The notes: generated from the sequence alone by a model not told the origin. DNA of 64,000 nt from Parietichytrium sp. I65-24A (GCA_012862575.1 BLSF01000005.1:434001-498000), one strand, 5' to 3'; shown: positions 19,517 to 31,311, numbered from the stretch's first letter. Translations and numbers: made by a program.

Positions 19517-20673
19517 CCTCCTGCCACCGTCCTAGTTCCTTCCGCACCCGCATGCACTCTTCCCTTTATATCTTTATGTCTTTATATCTTGTCTTCCCTT
19601 CTTCCTCTCCGCTCCTCTCTCCGGACTACTACGCACTTTACACCTTTTGCCTAGCCTGCGCAGTAAGCGAACGTACGTAGCATACGCGCTCGCCTGGTAC
19701 TCGGCACTGCCTTTTTCCTGCTTTCTCCCCACCGCCCCCAGGATTTGCCCCCGGGATTTGTGTGCTCCCTTTGCTCTCTTTGCGCTGTTCGAAAAAAAGA
19801 AAAAGAAAAAGAAAAAGAAAAGATCGAGTACTGCTACTGGTACTATACCCCACCGGTAAGCAGCTTATCTTACGACTTTCTATCCAGTCCATTTAGTCGA
19901 AATTGTAACGAACAAAGAAGCGCTCTGTAGTAGCGGAACGCATTACCGTTACTGTGCTCAGTGGTATATTACCATATATTACCATATATTACCATAACTA
20001 CTATAACTACCATACTTCAAGTTTACTATCTTTTTCAAGACGCGGTATGTGCTCCGTAACATTCCGTAACGCAAAGGATGTAGGGAGAGTACTACTGAAG
20101 CATAGCTCTCCGTAAGCTTATGGGTACTCTAGCCTGGTCCAGTACTCACTGCTCAGTACCACTTGGTACCATGGTACTCCATGAATACTCCATGAGACAG
20201 AATAGCTGAGAAAGCTGAGACTCGTTTTGACTTTTGTCAGAGACTAGCAACAGAGAAACACAGTGAAACACAGAGAAAGAGAAAGCAAAAGCGCGAGATA
20301 GCGCAAAGTTGGAGACGGAGAGAGCAGAGAACAGATATAAGAGACATCAGTCATCAGTCATCAGACATCAGCGAATAGAAGACAGAGGGCAGAAGATAGA
20401 GGAAAGACGGCAGAGGTCAAGTGCGAGGGACAGTAGTCAGTACGTCCTCCGGAGCTTGGAGTTTGGAGTTTGCATCCTCCCTGCGAAATTTCCTTTTCCA
20501 CACGAAGGGAAAAGGCGCGAAGTGTTGGACCTAAAGACGCCGACGCTTCAGTGTCCTCCGGCGCGCCGAGGTTATCAAAGTGGGTCACGGAGGAAGCGGA
20601 GAAGAGCATTTGGGGTGTGCTTGTCTTGATCGAGCCGTGAGGGGCCGCGGACGGAGCCGTGCGCGGGAAGGAA
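19517..20673. promoter_or_regulatory. Divergent promoter region between WDR24 and the COPI-associated gene
   Basis: CT-rich next to WDR24 (19549-19620), then an (A4-5G)n run at 19791-19821. GTAC-type palindromes lie at 19826-19846 and 20141-20180, and three tandem copies of a 10-mer ACCATATATT occur at about 19970-19997. A purine-rich stretch (20270-20420) precedes the downstream gene. No gene is seen. Confidence 0.45.
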
Positions 20674-21448
20674 ATGTCTTTGTACGGGGAGGATCAGCCG
20701 TACGTGGCTGGAAACCAAGAACCGCTTCTTGATGCTGAAGCCGGGCAGGGGGAGCATGGCGCGAATGAGCACATTCCTACCATACCAAACACGACAAGGG
20801 AAGAAGCCCCAGTTCATCCGCGGAGCCCACCCCGCCAGCAGTATCACAGTGAGCAGCAGGTTCAGCCCACGGTGCAGCAGCCGCCGCAGGTGCAACACGT
20901 GCAGCAAAACACTGGTGCGCCGCAAGGGCCTTCGAGAAAGGCTAGATGGACTATAAAAGCGCTGGAATTGGCGGGAGGCCTATGCTGGCTTTCGAACGTG
21001 ACGGCGGTAAGTTTTGTGTACATACGGAATAGGCTACCGATTCAAGCGCACCATCTAAACGGTTCCTCTCTGATACTCGCAGGGCGTGTATGGCATGTGG
21101 CTTGGGCTCGACACTCATGCTGAGCGTTCAAAAGAGTCTTGCCACCACTCCTTTGACGCAAGCTTGATTGTGGTTAGCTTTTACATGGCGTTCTTTGGCA
21201 TTATTAGTATTCTGAGTTATTGCGTGAATATGGAATATCGGTTTGGGTTCCTGCGGAGCCGCATGGGGCGTGGATTCTTGTTATTTTTCATGGGCAATCT
21301 GGCGATTGCAGAAGGCGTCAATTTCATGTATGCAGAAAAAATTACTCTGACCCTCGGTATCGTGGACTCGGTCTTTGGGCTTTTGCTCATGTTATCGTAT
21401 TGCTTTGTTCCCAGTGGGCATCTGGACAAACCTGGCAAAAGAAAGTAG
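20674..21448 (+). CDS. COPI-associated-type four-helix membrane protein (one intron)
   Basis: Two exons, 20674-21006 and 21083-21448, joined in phase 0 across a 76-bp intron (GTAAGT...CTCGCAG); predicted 232 residues. The N-terminal ~95 residues are a polar, Gln/Pro-rich cytosolic segment. Four hydrophobic segments follow, the first interrupted by the splice. The block SYCVNMEYRFGFLRSRMGRGF.LFFMGNL resembles the COPI-associated protein family (PF08507), small membrane proteins of the early secretory pathway. The family call is from motif memory. The 3' end converges on THOC3 with about 150 bp between stops. Confidence 0.75.
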
Positions 21449-21602
21449 TGCCACACTCTTTGTCGCTTCACTTGCGCAGTCCCACTGGTTTAAAGTTTTG
21501 AAAGTTGAAACTTTCAAGCCGGCCAAGTCGTCAAACTAGAATCAGGGGTCTAAATATAATGTATATCTACTAGCAAGTTGAGAGAATATCTACCAGGCTG
21601 AA

Positions 21603-22695
21603 TTATGACGAAAATCTGTCGCCCAAAAGTCTCACAAACCCCATTTTACTACCTTTAGGTTCATCTCCGCAAAACGCAAGAATGTTCTCCGAGCGGTGCC
21701 ACGATAGAGCGGAGATCCCCTCCACCATGCTCATATCTGGGGTACTCAGGCCTTCGCCAGTCTCGACGCAATCTAGATACAGTGTCTTATCTTGTGACCC
21801 ATATGCCAGGATTGTGCCGTCGTGGTTAAAGCCGGTCGCACGGATCACTGTGTCGCTGCGATCAAAGGAGCGGATACAGGATAGACTTGGGGTGTCCCAT
21901 AGAGACACGAGCCCGTCGATACCGCCAAGTGCGAAATAGGCCGATGGCAGGCTCGCGAAAGCGAGATGATAGCAGCTTCCGCAGTGGCCCAATATGCTCT
22001 GAACGTGCTCGAATTTCCCCGCTCTGGTATTGTACACTTCGACCCCTCCCTTGCCCTGAGCAGTAAAAGCCGTGGACAAAAAAAGAAAGGTTCCAGTTGG
22101 GTCCCAAGAGAGCTCGTTCAATTGGCAACCCAGGGCGCTGCCGAGATCCATAGTGGCCTGTGTGCCCCTCGCCCGCATGTCAATTAGCGTTATCACATCT
22201 TTACTGTCTCCGACCACGATCTGGCTCCCGTCTGGGCTGCATGCAAGATTGATGCAGCCCCCGCCTATCGAAAATGTTTCCAGGCACTTGCCAACGTTTG
22301 CATCCCACACTTTGACGGTTTTGTCTCCGGAAGCTGAGGCAAGGTTTTCACTGCTCAGCCACTTGACCTGCTCCACGTCTTTGCTGTGTCCCTTTAATTC
22401 CACCAGCTCGCGACCAGCCCCAGTCGAGCTCACCTGCCAGAGCTTGACGGTCAGATCCGCCGACCCCGACGCCAGTACACTATCCGTCGGCGACCAGCTC
22501 AGCGTGTTGACTCTCCCTTCATGCCCGGCCTTTAGTCGCGGTCAGTCCCAGCAAAGGTTCCACCCACAAGGTCAGCGAGACAAAATTCATCCCTCCCTTC
22601 CTCCTTCTTCTTCATTTCCTCATCGCTGCTGAAAATCAACTCACCAGCGCCCGTGGCTTGCACGCCGCTATGCTCTGGGCAACCGAACTCGCCAT
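21603..22695 (-). CDS. THOC3: THOC3/Tex1, WD40 subunit of the THO mRNA-export complex (one intron)
   Basis: Exon 1 is 22695-22645, encoding MASSVAQSIAACKPRAL. A 115-bp intron (22644-22530, GTGAGT...CTAAAG) joins in phase 0 to exon 2, 22529-21603, which begins AGHEGRVNTLSWSPTDSVLA; total 325 residues. Without the splice the frame has no ATG and hits a stop just upstream, so the intron is needed. The protein is essentially one seven-blade propeller. ASASGDKTVKVWD, INLACSPDGSQIVVGDSKDVITLID, ALGGIDGLVSLWD and the SFDRSDTVIRATGFNHDG segment follow THOC3 closely. It couples transcription to mRNA export through TREX. The acceptor choice rests on frame and alignment only. Confidence 0.92.
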
Positions 22696-25600
22696 CGCCC
22701 GCTTCCGCAACTTGTTTGCGTGTGTCTAACTTTAAATTTTTTGCTGTTCCGCTTCTTTCTCTCCGACGCTCTGCGCCAGCCCTTTCCAAACCTGACTGGC
22801 CCAGCCCCTTTTCCCAGCGCCAATCGAGGACTCTCTCGCGCCGTCCTTTCCGCCCACGCGCACGTAAATCTGCCTCGCCTGCGCAGCTTTAGAACTTTTA
22901 GAACACATACACGGAGCGTATCGTAAGATGCCAAAGATGTCTTTATCTTGTGGTTAGCGCAAGTGGAACAGCATGGACATGCATGGACGCGAATTGAGGC
23001 ATTTCCATCTCGCGGCCTTTCAATACTTTCAATTGAAGAAGAAAGAATAGTGGAAGAAGGAGTGAGAGCAAGTAAGAAAGCGGAAAAGCAAGAAATGCAT
23101 GAAGAAATGCATGAAGAGATGGATGAATGAATGAGTGAACGAAAGCATGGAAGGATGAAAGAGTTTTCACTGCGATGTCTCAGACTGCCGATGCGTTTGC
23201 CGGATCTGCGGACTCGGAAGCCCGGAAAGGCGGCCAGCTGGTGGAGAGCGCACGGTTGGCGAGCACTGGCAAAGGTTTGAGACGTCCATTGGCCAACAAA
23301 GGCGCCTGGTTCACTCAGTTCTAGTCGTCGCTGAGTCGAAGCCCCGTGGACGAACCCATCCTATGGCAGTCTGTTTCGTGCAAGGCTCGATCGATGGCAG
23401 CTGCTGAAGCACGGCCCTCGATAGCGCTAGCAAGCTCGAAAGAGATCGGAGGATGAAAGAAGTGTTCGAGATGCCGACAAGGCCGACGCGGGGAGTTTCG
23501 TTTGCCACTAGGACCCGACTTGCAGGGACTGTAAAAAACGCGGTGCAGCGACGCGACTGCAAAGCCACTAACTTAGTGCTGGGCTAGCATCAAGTTTCGC
23601 AGCGTTCGGGTTTCGAACCCCAACTCGCGCGCCCAAGATACCCACGATCCAAGACAAGAAAATCCGAGAGAGCCACGCAATAGTCACTCGGAAACTGACT
23701 TGACAGGTGTGACTGCAATCGTCCTATGCTGTCCCACACGGAAGAACCTGAGGCTCTGCGTCCAGGTCTAGGTAGACTTTGTCTGAAAACACTTTATCTC
23801 AATAACACAAATTCACTGTCAATCAATAAGTCGTTCCGACTCCAATGATCTTTGTTTGATTGATTGATTATTCTTTCAAAAGCGATTTGTTTGATTTTGA
23901 TGTTGAGATTTTGATTGACTGACTGTGACATGTATGTGAGTTGTCAGGACACGTTGAAAATACAAGGAACAAAAGGGGTGCACATGTATTCAGGGGGGTT
24001 AGGAAGTTGGTGGCGATAGGCTTACTCGTGACTGGGTGCCGGAGCGCGCCAGGCCAAAAGTTGCTCGCTACTAGTACCACGTCCTTACCTACACATTTCT
24101 GTTCTATGACTGAAAATAAGAGCAGTAATTTTCGACTGTGAAAAAAAAATGGAAGGTAAAAACGAAAGATGACAGTGAGTGAGTCCAGGCATCGTCTCGC
24201 ATTGGAAAGAGAGAGGCTAATTAATGGTTATGATACCTAACTAGCTAGGCTATAGCGGAAGCTGCGTGACTCAGTTGTTGATTCACACTTTCTCCCGTCT
24301 GCGGATTGGAATCTCAAGCAAGGAGTTCTCAGACATTTCAATCAAAATACTAATTCAGAACTCAGAACCCGGAGTTCACTGTGAGCTTTCGTTCGATGTA
24401 GGTCGCTAGGATCCTCAGGCGCGGGCACAACGAGAACCTCACAGCCAGTCGCAACTGCGCTCGTTGTTTGCTGAAGACGTTGGGTGCTTACTTGCACATG
24501 ACCAAGAGCTCTGCGAAATTCATCTTTCCTCATTCATCATTCGCAATTCACAATAACACACAATTCAGAGCAGAGGAACTATGACAATATGAGGTTGACA
24601 AGGTTTTGGCGGCCACTCATTTTGCGAGCTGGACACCTCGAAAATGAGCTTGCCTTTACTGTTAGTTCAAATACTTGCTGGGCAGGCCGTCCGGGCTCTG
24701 GGCTGAAAAAAAAAATAACATCTGAAAGATCTTCCATCTCAATTTTGACCTCAAATGAATCAGAGAAAGAAAATGAACTCGAACATGTTCACTGTGTCGG
24801 CAAGTGTGAGGTCAGTGAGGTCGCAGGTCGTAGCAGCATTCGGACGCGTAAAGCTAGTCGGTTGATTTCTAAACTAACAGCACGAACAGTTCAGAGAAAG
24901 AGAGAGAGAGGACTCGGAGCAGCACTCGCATGGCGAAACCGCCGATCTTCCGACGAGGTCCCCGTGCCAGCCGCTCTGGAGCTCACGGATCTCACGGATG
25001 CAAGATGTGGGATGCGAAATGCGAAGCGCGAGATGGACGGCGTTTTAGGGAGAAATCAAACCAAACTTCAATCAGTCAATCCACTCGTCCACAGCATCAG
25101 GGATCATCAGGACTTATCCACATCGAGGTGAAGATCTTGGTCTTGTTCACAGCCAACAATCAAAGAGTCTCTCAAGCCACTCTCAAATCAAAATCATGGG
25201 GTGACTCACAGTGAATGATGCAAAAGCAGAGAAGATTTAGAAAGATTTGATGAGATCGCTGTCCCACTGAGAGACTACTCACACTCGTGTAAAACTAATT
25301 AGAAGACACAAGCAAGTCGTTCGTGGGAGGGGCCTGGGCCTGGGCCGGCTTGCTCTTATGGTAGATGTACCAAAGCCTCCTATCCGCCAAAAATTGGCCC
25401 GGTTTTCTACCACACTGACAGTGAAGTTCGTTCCAAAGTGAACTTTGTCTTTAGTAATGCTGTGAGGACAAAGATCGAGAGAAAGAGAGAGACGTTTCCA
25501 GCCAACTGGTCAGCTCAGCTCAGGCTTGGTTGAGAGAGTGAGAGTGACCACAATTCGAGTTATACAGAGTGCTGCAATGGCTGGCTGCTGTTGCAGAGAG

Positions 25601-26056
25601 GAAGGGAGGAAGTAGGTTACTGATAGGGAAGGGTGGGAGAGCATGCCACGTGCAAGCAGGCAAGCAAACACACTGTCTGTAGAAATTTAGAATTTGGACA
25701 ATTCGTCCCTCCAAATCCGAAACCACGCTACCACTACTCAGCACTCAACAGTGTCGGTACTGACTGCTGAGTACACAGTACCCCCAGTATAGTCCCCGGA
25801 GGCGACCCAGTGTACTGGCTGTGAGTACGCATGGTGCCGTCCTCGATCCGCGCAAAACTGTGAGGAGAGATAGCACTTGGGCCTTTGAGCGTCAACAGTT
25901 TGATAACGCGCAATCACCCGCGTTCACGGCCTTCGGAGAGCAAGCGGAGTTGCGGCGGTTGCGGAGCCGTTGCAAGGACTCGATCGGGACTTCGGTTTCG
26001 GACTTGGAAGTTGCCTGTCAAGCAGTGGCAGTTGGAAAGGCAAAGAGGTCGAAAAC
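22696..26056. other. 3.4-kb gene-poor region
   Basis: No gene can be supported on either strand. It holds a pyrimidine-rich THOC3 5' flank (22741-22790), a tandem AAATGCATGAAG-like repeat (23090-23125) and TTGATTGATTGATT runs near 23855-23925. A CTAGCTAG palindrome is at 24241-24248, a GA-rich patch at 25468-25496, and a GTAC inverted-repeat cluster at 25756-25785, about 270 bp before the next start. A 180-codon ATG frame (24589-25131) has no recognisable composition or motif. Confidence 0.5.
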
Positions 26057-26641
26057 ATGCAAAAGTGTACCACCGGGACGGCGATGGCCTTGTCGGCCTT
26101 CGGCGATGTGCTCAAGTTGTTTGCGGTGTGCGTGCAGCTTCTCTACATTCCCTTCGTTTTCGGAATCATGATGTGGCAGATCGCGCGCTTGGACGACGGG
26201 GACCTCATTCCAAAGTTCACAGGTAGCTACAACAACAACTTTTACTTGGCGGCGCTCGTTGGCGGGATCGTCTCGTTCAACCTTCTCATCCCGTTCTGGG
26301 CATACGTTCTATTGGCCCCTTGCGGCATCATGGCAAGCCATATTGCCGCGACCGTCCTTTCGATCGGCGGAGTCGTCAGCACGTACTTTGCGTGGATCAA
26401 TCGCAGCAATTTGATCACCATGTATATCTTGTCATACACAGTCTACATAATGTTTGCGGTGAGCGTGATCTTCTGGCTCAGGTGTACCATCACAGGCATC
26501 AACGACTTTTGCTCGCGGGTACAGGACGAGATAGATATGCAGAACGGACGTCATCCGCACAGCCATCTGCAGGCCAAACTCATAATCCGCCACCACGACC
26601 ATCACGTTGGACCGTACAGCAGCGGCGAAGATATGGCTTGA
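26057..26641 (+). CDS. Hypothetical four-helix membrane protein
   Basis: 194 residues from the first ATG (upstream in-frame extension begins with TTG and is discarded). Four hydrophobic segments are visible: about residues 17-41 (LKLFAVCVQLLYIPFVFGIMM), 58-86 (LAALVGGIVSFNLLIPFWAYVLL), 91-110 and 118-140. A conserved-looking SYNNNFYLAAL loop separates the first two. The C-terminal ~50 residues are polar and histidine-rich (HPHSHLQAKLIIRHHDHHVG). The topology resembles small MARVEL-like or secretory-pathway tetraspan proteins, but I cannot assign a family. Confidence 0.75.
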   Translation: MQKCTTGTAMALSAFGDVLKLFAVCVQLLYIPFVFGIMMWQIARLDDGDLIPKFTGSYNNNFYLAALVGGIVSFNLLIPFWAYVLLAPCGIMASHIAATVLSIGGVVSTYFAWINRSNLITMYILSYTVYIMFAVSVIFWLRCTITGINDFCSRVQDEIDMQNGRHPHSHLQAKLIIRHHDHHVGPYSSGEDMA

Positions 26642-27252
26642 TCGGCATCCTGTGTATTTATATCTCTTAATAATGAAGGCCGACATCCCGCGACCTTCCT
26701 CCCTGGTCCTTACTTTCCTTCTAATAATTAGCTTGCCTGATAAGAAAAGCCACTCCGCCGTGCTTTAAAGGCACGAGCAAGGCTCTGAAAAAGCGAATGA
26801 GAATGCAATTGCAATTAGTACACTTGCACAACCAATCGAGTCGCGTGAAAAAGCGATGCTTCCTTCACCTTGCCCTTCCTTCAGCTATCCATCCATCCAT
26901 GCCGGCAGAGCACCCACGAATCTCTCGCTTTTTTAGCTCGCCTTTTTCTTTCTCGCAGTCAGTTCCACCGCTCAGTCTTGTTGGCCATTCCTGACCCAAA
27001 TCTATACATCGAGAGTACCAGTATCGTCCATCCGGGGGTCATCATGGGTCTTATCCCTCACAGATGTCACCATGATGTCACTGGCTTTGGGAACACACTA
27101 CACCCAAAACCAAAGACGGCCAAGGTCCTCCGACGGAAGAAGAGACCAGGCAGCGCTTGGCATTGGAAGCGGGAGGCGGACGGCGTCAATAGCGTTAATA
27201 GCTTTGGGAGCTTTGGGAGCGTTGAGAGCGCGGGGAGCGCTGGCAACTTAGG
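26642..27252. other. Intergenic region upstream of the BUD23-like gene
   Basis: It holds tandem CATCCATC (26889) and GGGAGCGTTGAGAGCG-type imperfect repeats (27195-27240). Small frames here are compositional. No gene is called. Confidence 0.45.
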
Positions 27253-28536
27253 ATGAGTGGCAAGGAGAAGGAGCTCAAGCACCAAGTGTTTGGGAAGGAG
27301 CGCTGCTTCGGGGCACTCGACAGCGCCGTGCACACAGACCTGCTAAGTATCGTAACGTTTTTGTGCAAGTGCTCCAAGACGCAGAATCTGAGCTCCAGGA
27401 GCGAGAGACGGCACGGTGCGAAAGGGGCCAACAAGCGAAAGTTTCAAGGCGGATGCGAGCTGGAGAGCGAGAAACACGGCAAGAGAGTGAAACTGAGCGA
27501 TGTGGCCAGGAGGTTTCATACGGTCAAGCGGGTCAAGATAAGTGACGAGAGGGCAGAAAAAGTCGAGGAGGCAATGGCTCAGAGCGAGTCGTGTCCGTTC
27601 AGCTCTCTTGAAGAGCTGGAGAGCGCTGTTCTCGGGTGGGGTCGTGAGCACTTTGCATCGTTCGATGCGGACAAGTACTACGACAAGAAGCGCACAGAAG
27701 GGTACACAAACGCAAATAAGGAGATCCAGGACCGACTGACGAACCGCTGCATAGACTTCCTGTCACCCCGTCCTGGAGTTATATTAGACCTGGCTTGCGG
27801 GTCTGGGCTGAGTACACAGGCAGCCTTCGAGAGGCTCAAAGGCGAAAACGGTTTGTTTATCATCGGCACAGATGCCTCGTCATCCATGTTAGAAAGAGCA
27901 AATTTGGAGAATACGAATCCGTACATAGATTTCGTCCAGAGTGATATGCGTCAGCCCACACCTTTTCGAAGTGGGGCATTTGATCTAGGTATTTCTGTTT
28001 CCGCAATTCACTACTGCGCGTCAAACGAGGACAAGGCCAATCTCTTTCAAGGTCTTCGTGATACTGTGCCACAATTCTGTGCCCAATTTTTTCCTGCAAA
28101 AGAGAACGAGGAGGTCGTTAGGATGCGGGATGTTGCACTGGCATGTGGCTGGCAGAATGCAGACCTCGTGCTTGATCAGACACACCACACAAACTCATAC
28201 CGCTGGTATGTCAAGCTTGCTCAAAGCGAGTCCACTTTCCGGGGATGCAACTTGTACGGGAAACCTAATACTGGTTGTGTTTTAAGCATGAGAGAAACCC
28301 ACATTCCCGCTGATCACTATGACTTTATGGTTAGCGAACACGTCAAGTTCGCACGAAAATTGCTTCGAACTAGCAAGCACGACCCCAAGCTTCTTGGCGC
28401 AGAGCATCAAGATCTCGCTACAAAGATTCGGGCCGCTCTGGGTCTTGGGGAGGCCGACGAAGTTCCGTCCTTGGAAGAGATGAAGTTAGTGTACAAGACC
28501 AAGCTGGACGTTGTGCTACATGCATCGGACCTTTAG
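27253..28536 (+). CDS. BUD23-like SAM-dependent methyltransferase with an N-terminal extension
   Basis: 427 residues from ATG. About residues 130-360 form a class I methyltransferase: YYDKK...Y..A..EIQ then SAM motif I LDLACGSGLS (from residue 178), a GTDASSSMLERA acidic-loop strand, and FDLGISVSAIHYC as motif IV. This order and the downstream QFFPAKENEEV....ALACGW match the Bud23/WBSCR22 family, which N7-methylates 18S rRNA G1639 (yeast) with Trm112. Differences: a ~107-residue Lys/Arg-rich N-terminal extension containing KRVKLSD and KRVKISD (like the c-Myc nuclear signal), and no basic Bud23 C-terminal tail. It may be a divergent paralogue rather than the orthologue. Its usual partner TRMT112 is encoded at 7768-8136. 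Intronless. Confidence 0.8.
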   Translation: MSGKEKELKHQVFGKERCFGALDSAVHTDLLSIVTFLCKCSKTQNLSSRSERRHGAKGANKRKFQGGCELESEKHGKRVKLSDVARRFHTVKRVKISDERAEKVEEAMAQSESCPFSSLEELESAVLGWGREHFASFDADKYYDKKRTEGYTNANKEIQDRLTNRCIDFLSPRPGVILDLACGSGLSTQAAFERLKGENGLFIIGTDASSSMLERANLENTNPYIDFVQSDMRQPTPFRSGAFDLGISVSAIHYCASNEDKANLFQGLRDTVPQFCAQFFPAKENEEVVRMRDVALACGWQNADLVLDQTHHTNSYRWYVKLAQSESTFRGCNLYGKPNTGCVLSMRETHIPADHYDFMVSEHVKFARKLLRTSKHDPKLLGAEHQDLATKIRAALGLGEADEVPSLEEMKLVYKTKLDVVLHASDL

Positions 28537-28830
28537 TTTGCAGATAGACCGTCTGATATACATATGTAATCCTGAAGTGTCCTATTTTTGTTCTTTTTAA
28601 CGAATGCATTGTAGAAAAGCGCCTTGCAAATGTCCTTAGTCTTTTTACTCTACTCTAGCTGCCAACCGGAAGGAACCGAAAACAGAACGTGTACACCATC
28701 AGACTTGGGCGGATGACAGAATTACACAACAAAAAATAGTCACAACACAGGTTGACAATGGACGACATCACATTATCATGCGCTGGACAACCAGCATGCG
28801 ATCTTGCTCCCGATAGATACAAACAGGAGA

Positions 28831-29817
28831 TCACGCTTCCTCGGTCACACCTTCCAGCTTCTCCTCAGACTCGGTGGACGACTTTTTCGAACTTGAGCTG
28901 AAGCGTTTTGAGAGAGACTTTCTCAGTGCAGAAAGGCGCTTGGAGACCCGACCAGCGCCGTTGGCATCGGCGTCATCCTTTTGGCCCTCCTCTTTGGCGT
29001 ACTCGGCTGCCTTCTCCGCAGCCTCTTTGACATCCTCTTCTGTAATTACACCTGCTGGTTTGATTGGTGCCTGGGAGGTTCCGCCAAGGCTCGGTGGAAG
29101 CGACTCCTGTGGGATGACTTTCTGAAGCTTTTCAAGGTCGTTCTTGTTAATAATCTCAACCTTGGACAAGGTGTTTTCTGCCATATTTGAGCTCATCGTA
29201 CGGAACATTGCTTCAAGAACCGAGTGCAGCTTGCAAAAGTAGATCTTGTGGTAGGTCTCTGGGTAATATGGGTCCGCAATTTTAGCCATCGCTTTCACGA
29301 ACACAAGCATGGTCTGCAGGCGCTTGGATACGTTTTTGAGAGAGAACGCATTGTTACCCCGGCTGGAGCCAAGGTCCACAAGCATGATGGCGCCACCTTG
29401 GGGATGATCGCGGAGGGACCGCTCGAGGAGAAACACATTGTATCTCACGATGGCCTCCAGAGGTACCTGCTTCATGAGCGTGGGGAAGTCCACTCGAGAG
29501 AGGTGGAAAAAGTGCACAGGACGCCCTTCATTGTCGGTCCCAGTAATTGCCATCGGCCAAAACTTCCGGAGAAGGAGTATCTCCTTGGATCGGTCTCGAG
29601 GAAACGTCTCAAGGATTTCGTTCGTTCCAAACTCAACCCGCCATTTCGCACACTGCCTCAAAAGCTTGAAAGCTTTCTTCACATCGCACTTGTGCCCTTT
29701 CAAGAACCTCAGGTAAGTCGCGTCTCCCGCATTCATCAGCCACTCCCTGCCTTCGACATTCTCTGGCAAAGCATCAAGCTTGCTCTTCAGCTCTTCCAGC
29801 GCTTTTGCTGCGTCCAT
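28831..29817 (-). CDS. Sec14/CRAL-TRIO lipid-transfer protein
   Basis: 328 residues from ATG 29817; the upstream extension starts with TTG and is discarded. The CRAL-TRIO N-segment (DATYLRFLKGHKCDVKKAFKLL) precedes the lipid-binding domain, about residues 85-255. Visible are PVHFFHLSRVDF, IMLVDLGSS, ADPYYPETYHKIYF and the closing QESLPPSLGGTS, the usual YPE...KIY and LP..xGG landmarks. Such proteins carry phosphatidylinositol, phosphatidylcholine or related lipids between membranes and control phosphoinositide synthesis. After the domain comes an Ala/Glu-rich helix and a Ser/Lys-rich tail. The 3' ends of this gene and the BUD23-like gene converge. Confidence 0.92.
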   Translation of the reverse strand: MDAAKALEELKSKLDALPENVEGREWLMNAGDATYLRFLKGHKCDVKKAFKLLRQCAKWRVEFGTNEILETFPRDRSKEILLLRKFWPMAITGTDNEGRPVHFFHLSRVDFPTLMKQVPLEAIVRYNVFLLERSLRDHPQGGAIMLVDLGSSRGNNAFSLKNVSKRLQTMLVFVKAMAKIADPYYPETYHKIYFCKLHSVLEAMFRTMSSNMAENTLSKVEIINKNDLEKLQKVIPQESLPPSLGGTSQAPIKPAGVITEEDVKEAAEKAAEYAKEEGQKDDADANGAGRVSKRLSALRKSLSKRFSSSSKKSSTESEEKLEGVTEEA

Positions 29818-31311
29818 TTCCCTTCCCCCGTCTCGGCCACCCCACTGCAACTTCGCTGCAACTCCGCTGCAACTCCGCTGCTCCAAGGACTCCAAACGTT
29901 GACTCGCTCCTGCCCACGCGCTGCTTACCACTGACAATGGCAGCCTCGTTCACGAACGACTCAGTGCGACCAAGTCCTGCTTTTCATCTCATCTCACTTT
30001 CCAGTAACACAACATCTCATCAATCTCATCACAGGCGCGCACTACTAGTGCTTTTCGCTAGACGCTCTATCCCTTGCTGGACCAAATTGTTCCAGCGCAA
30101 TGGCACCTATCCTTAACATAAATTCTAAATGAACCTTAATTGGAGGTGTGTACCTCTGCGTAGCAGTATGTTAGAGTGGCCTACCTTGCTATACCGGATG
30201 CAGTAGCGGGTGAGGGTAGAAGCCCCACGTGCCAGCTTGCTCGCCAGCGTGGGAACTTACGTGGTGAGCAATTGTTTGTTCATGAATGAGGTTTATTCGC
30301 GAAGGCTCACGAACCCATTTTTGTCTTACCGGCACGGTTACCAGGATGGTTAACTGCACAGTCCCCTTTTTCATTTGGAACGCGCTTCGAATCCTTACCA
30401 GCTAGCTACTACCCTCAGTGAGCTCGGTGTGCGACGAAAACATTACACAGACCTTTACCGGTTTGACTATGGCTATCATAATGATTGAGAGTATTGTATT
30501 GAGAGAGATTGAGGATGATTGAGGCGCGTGTGCTGATTGGACATGTTTGCACACGCACGCCCGCAGAACTCTCACAACTCTCACACATTCTCACTTGCTT
30601 GCTCTTCCGGGAGGACGCCTCCACCGCCCAAGCCTTTGTGAGTCTTTGCAACCATTCCGGTGCTAGACTGATGAGTGAAGTCTGAGTATGTCTGAGTTCT
30701 GTTATGTTTCGTTCATGTTCATGTTCATCATGTTCATGTGAAATGATAATTGGGAAAGACAACAAGACACTCCGCATGGGATTCTCACTGATTTGCTGTT
30801 ATGCTTGCTCCAAAGATGGTGACTCCAAAGCACACAATGTCTTTGTGGGGGCGTGCCCGCGGCAAAGGAGCGAGGGAGGGAGAGGGAGAGGGAGAGGGAG
30901 AGGGAGAGGGAGAGGGAGAGAGGGCTGGCTTGGGAAAGGACACGAGCCCAATCGCCGTAAAACCTAAGCTAATATATGTTGCCAAAGGTCCGAATGGCAC
31001 GCACGCCAACTCAATAATTGCACTTTACAACATCTTCCAAGCCGTGAGAGGCGACGGTCGCTATGCAGTCTGCTACAGTGCTCTGTGGTTTGGGGTGAAA
31101 GTGGCGTGTGTGCATTCACTGTCAACCTGGAAATGTCGGAAACTTGGCACAAGGAGAAGGGCGGCGCAGTAGGCACACTAGGCGCAGTTGCGCCAAAGTG
31201 CAGTGCAATCTGTGCAGTCTGTGCAGTCAGGCAGAGCACCAGGCAGATCCCAAACTCAGGCACAGAGCAAACGAACAGAACACATCCAATAGCAAAACAA
31301 AGACAGCAGAG
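29818..31311. other. 1.5-kb intergenic region with a GGGAGA microsatellite
   Basis: It contains (GGGAGA)n at about 30874-30923, TTCATG repeats near 30710-30735, and ACAATCTCATC-type repeats at 30000-30030. Purine-rich DNA precedes a small ORF at 31312. No gene is supported. Confidence 0.45.
30874..30923. repeat. (GGGAGA)n microsatellite
   Basis: Roughly eight uninterrupted 6-bp units, all purine on the plus strand. A G-rich strand of this type might form unusual structures (inference). Confidence 0.85.

Noticed and set aside
23605-23625. TTCGAAC-centred sequence like a tRNA T-arm
   Set aside because: The stems do not pair well and no acceptor, D or anticodon arm can be built around it on either strand.
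24589-25131. 180-codon ATG frame in the gene-poor region
   Set aside because: No motif, no gene-like codon use, no neighbouring promoter pattern. It could be chance.
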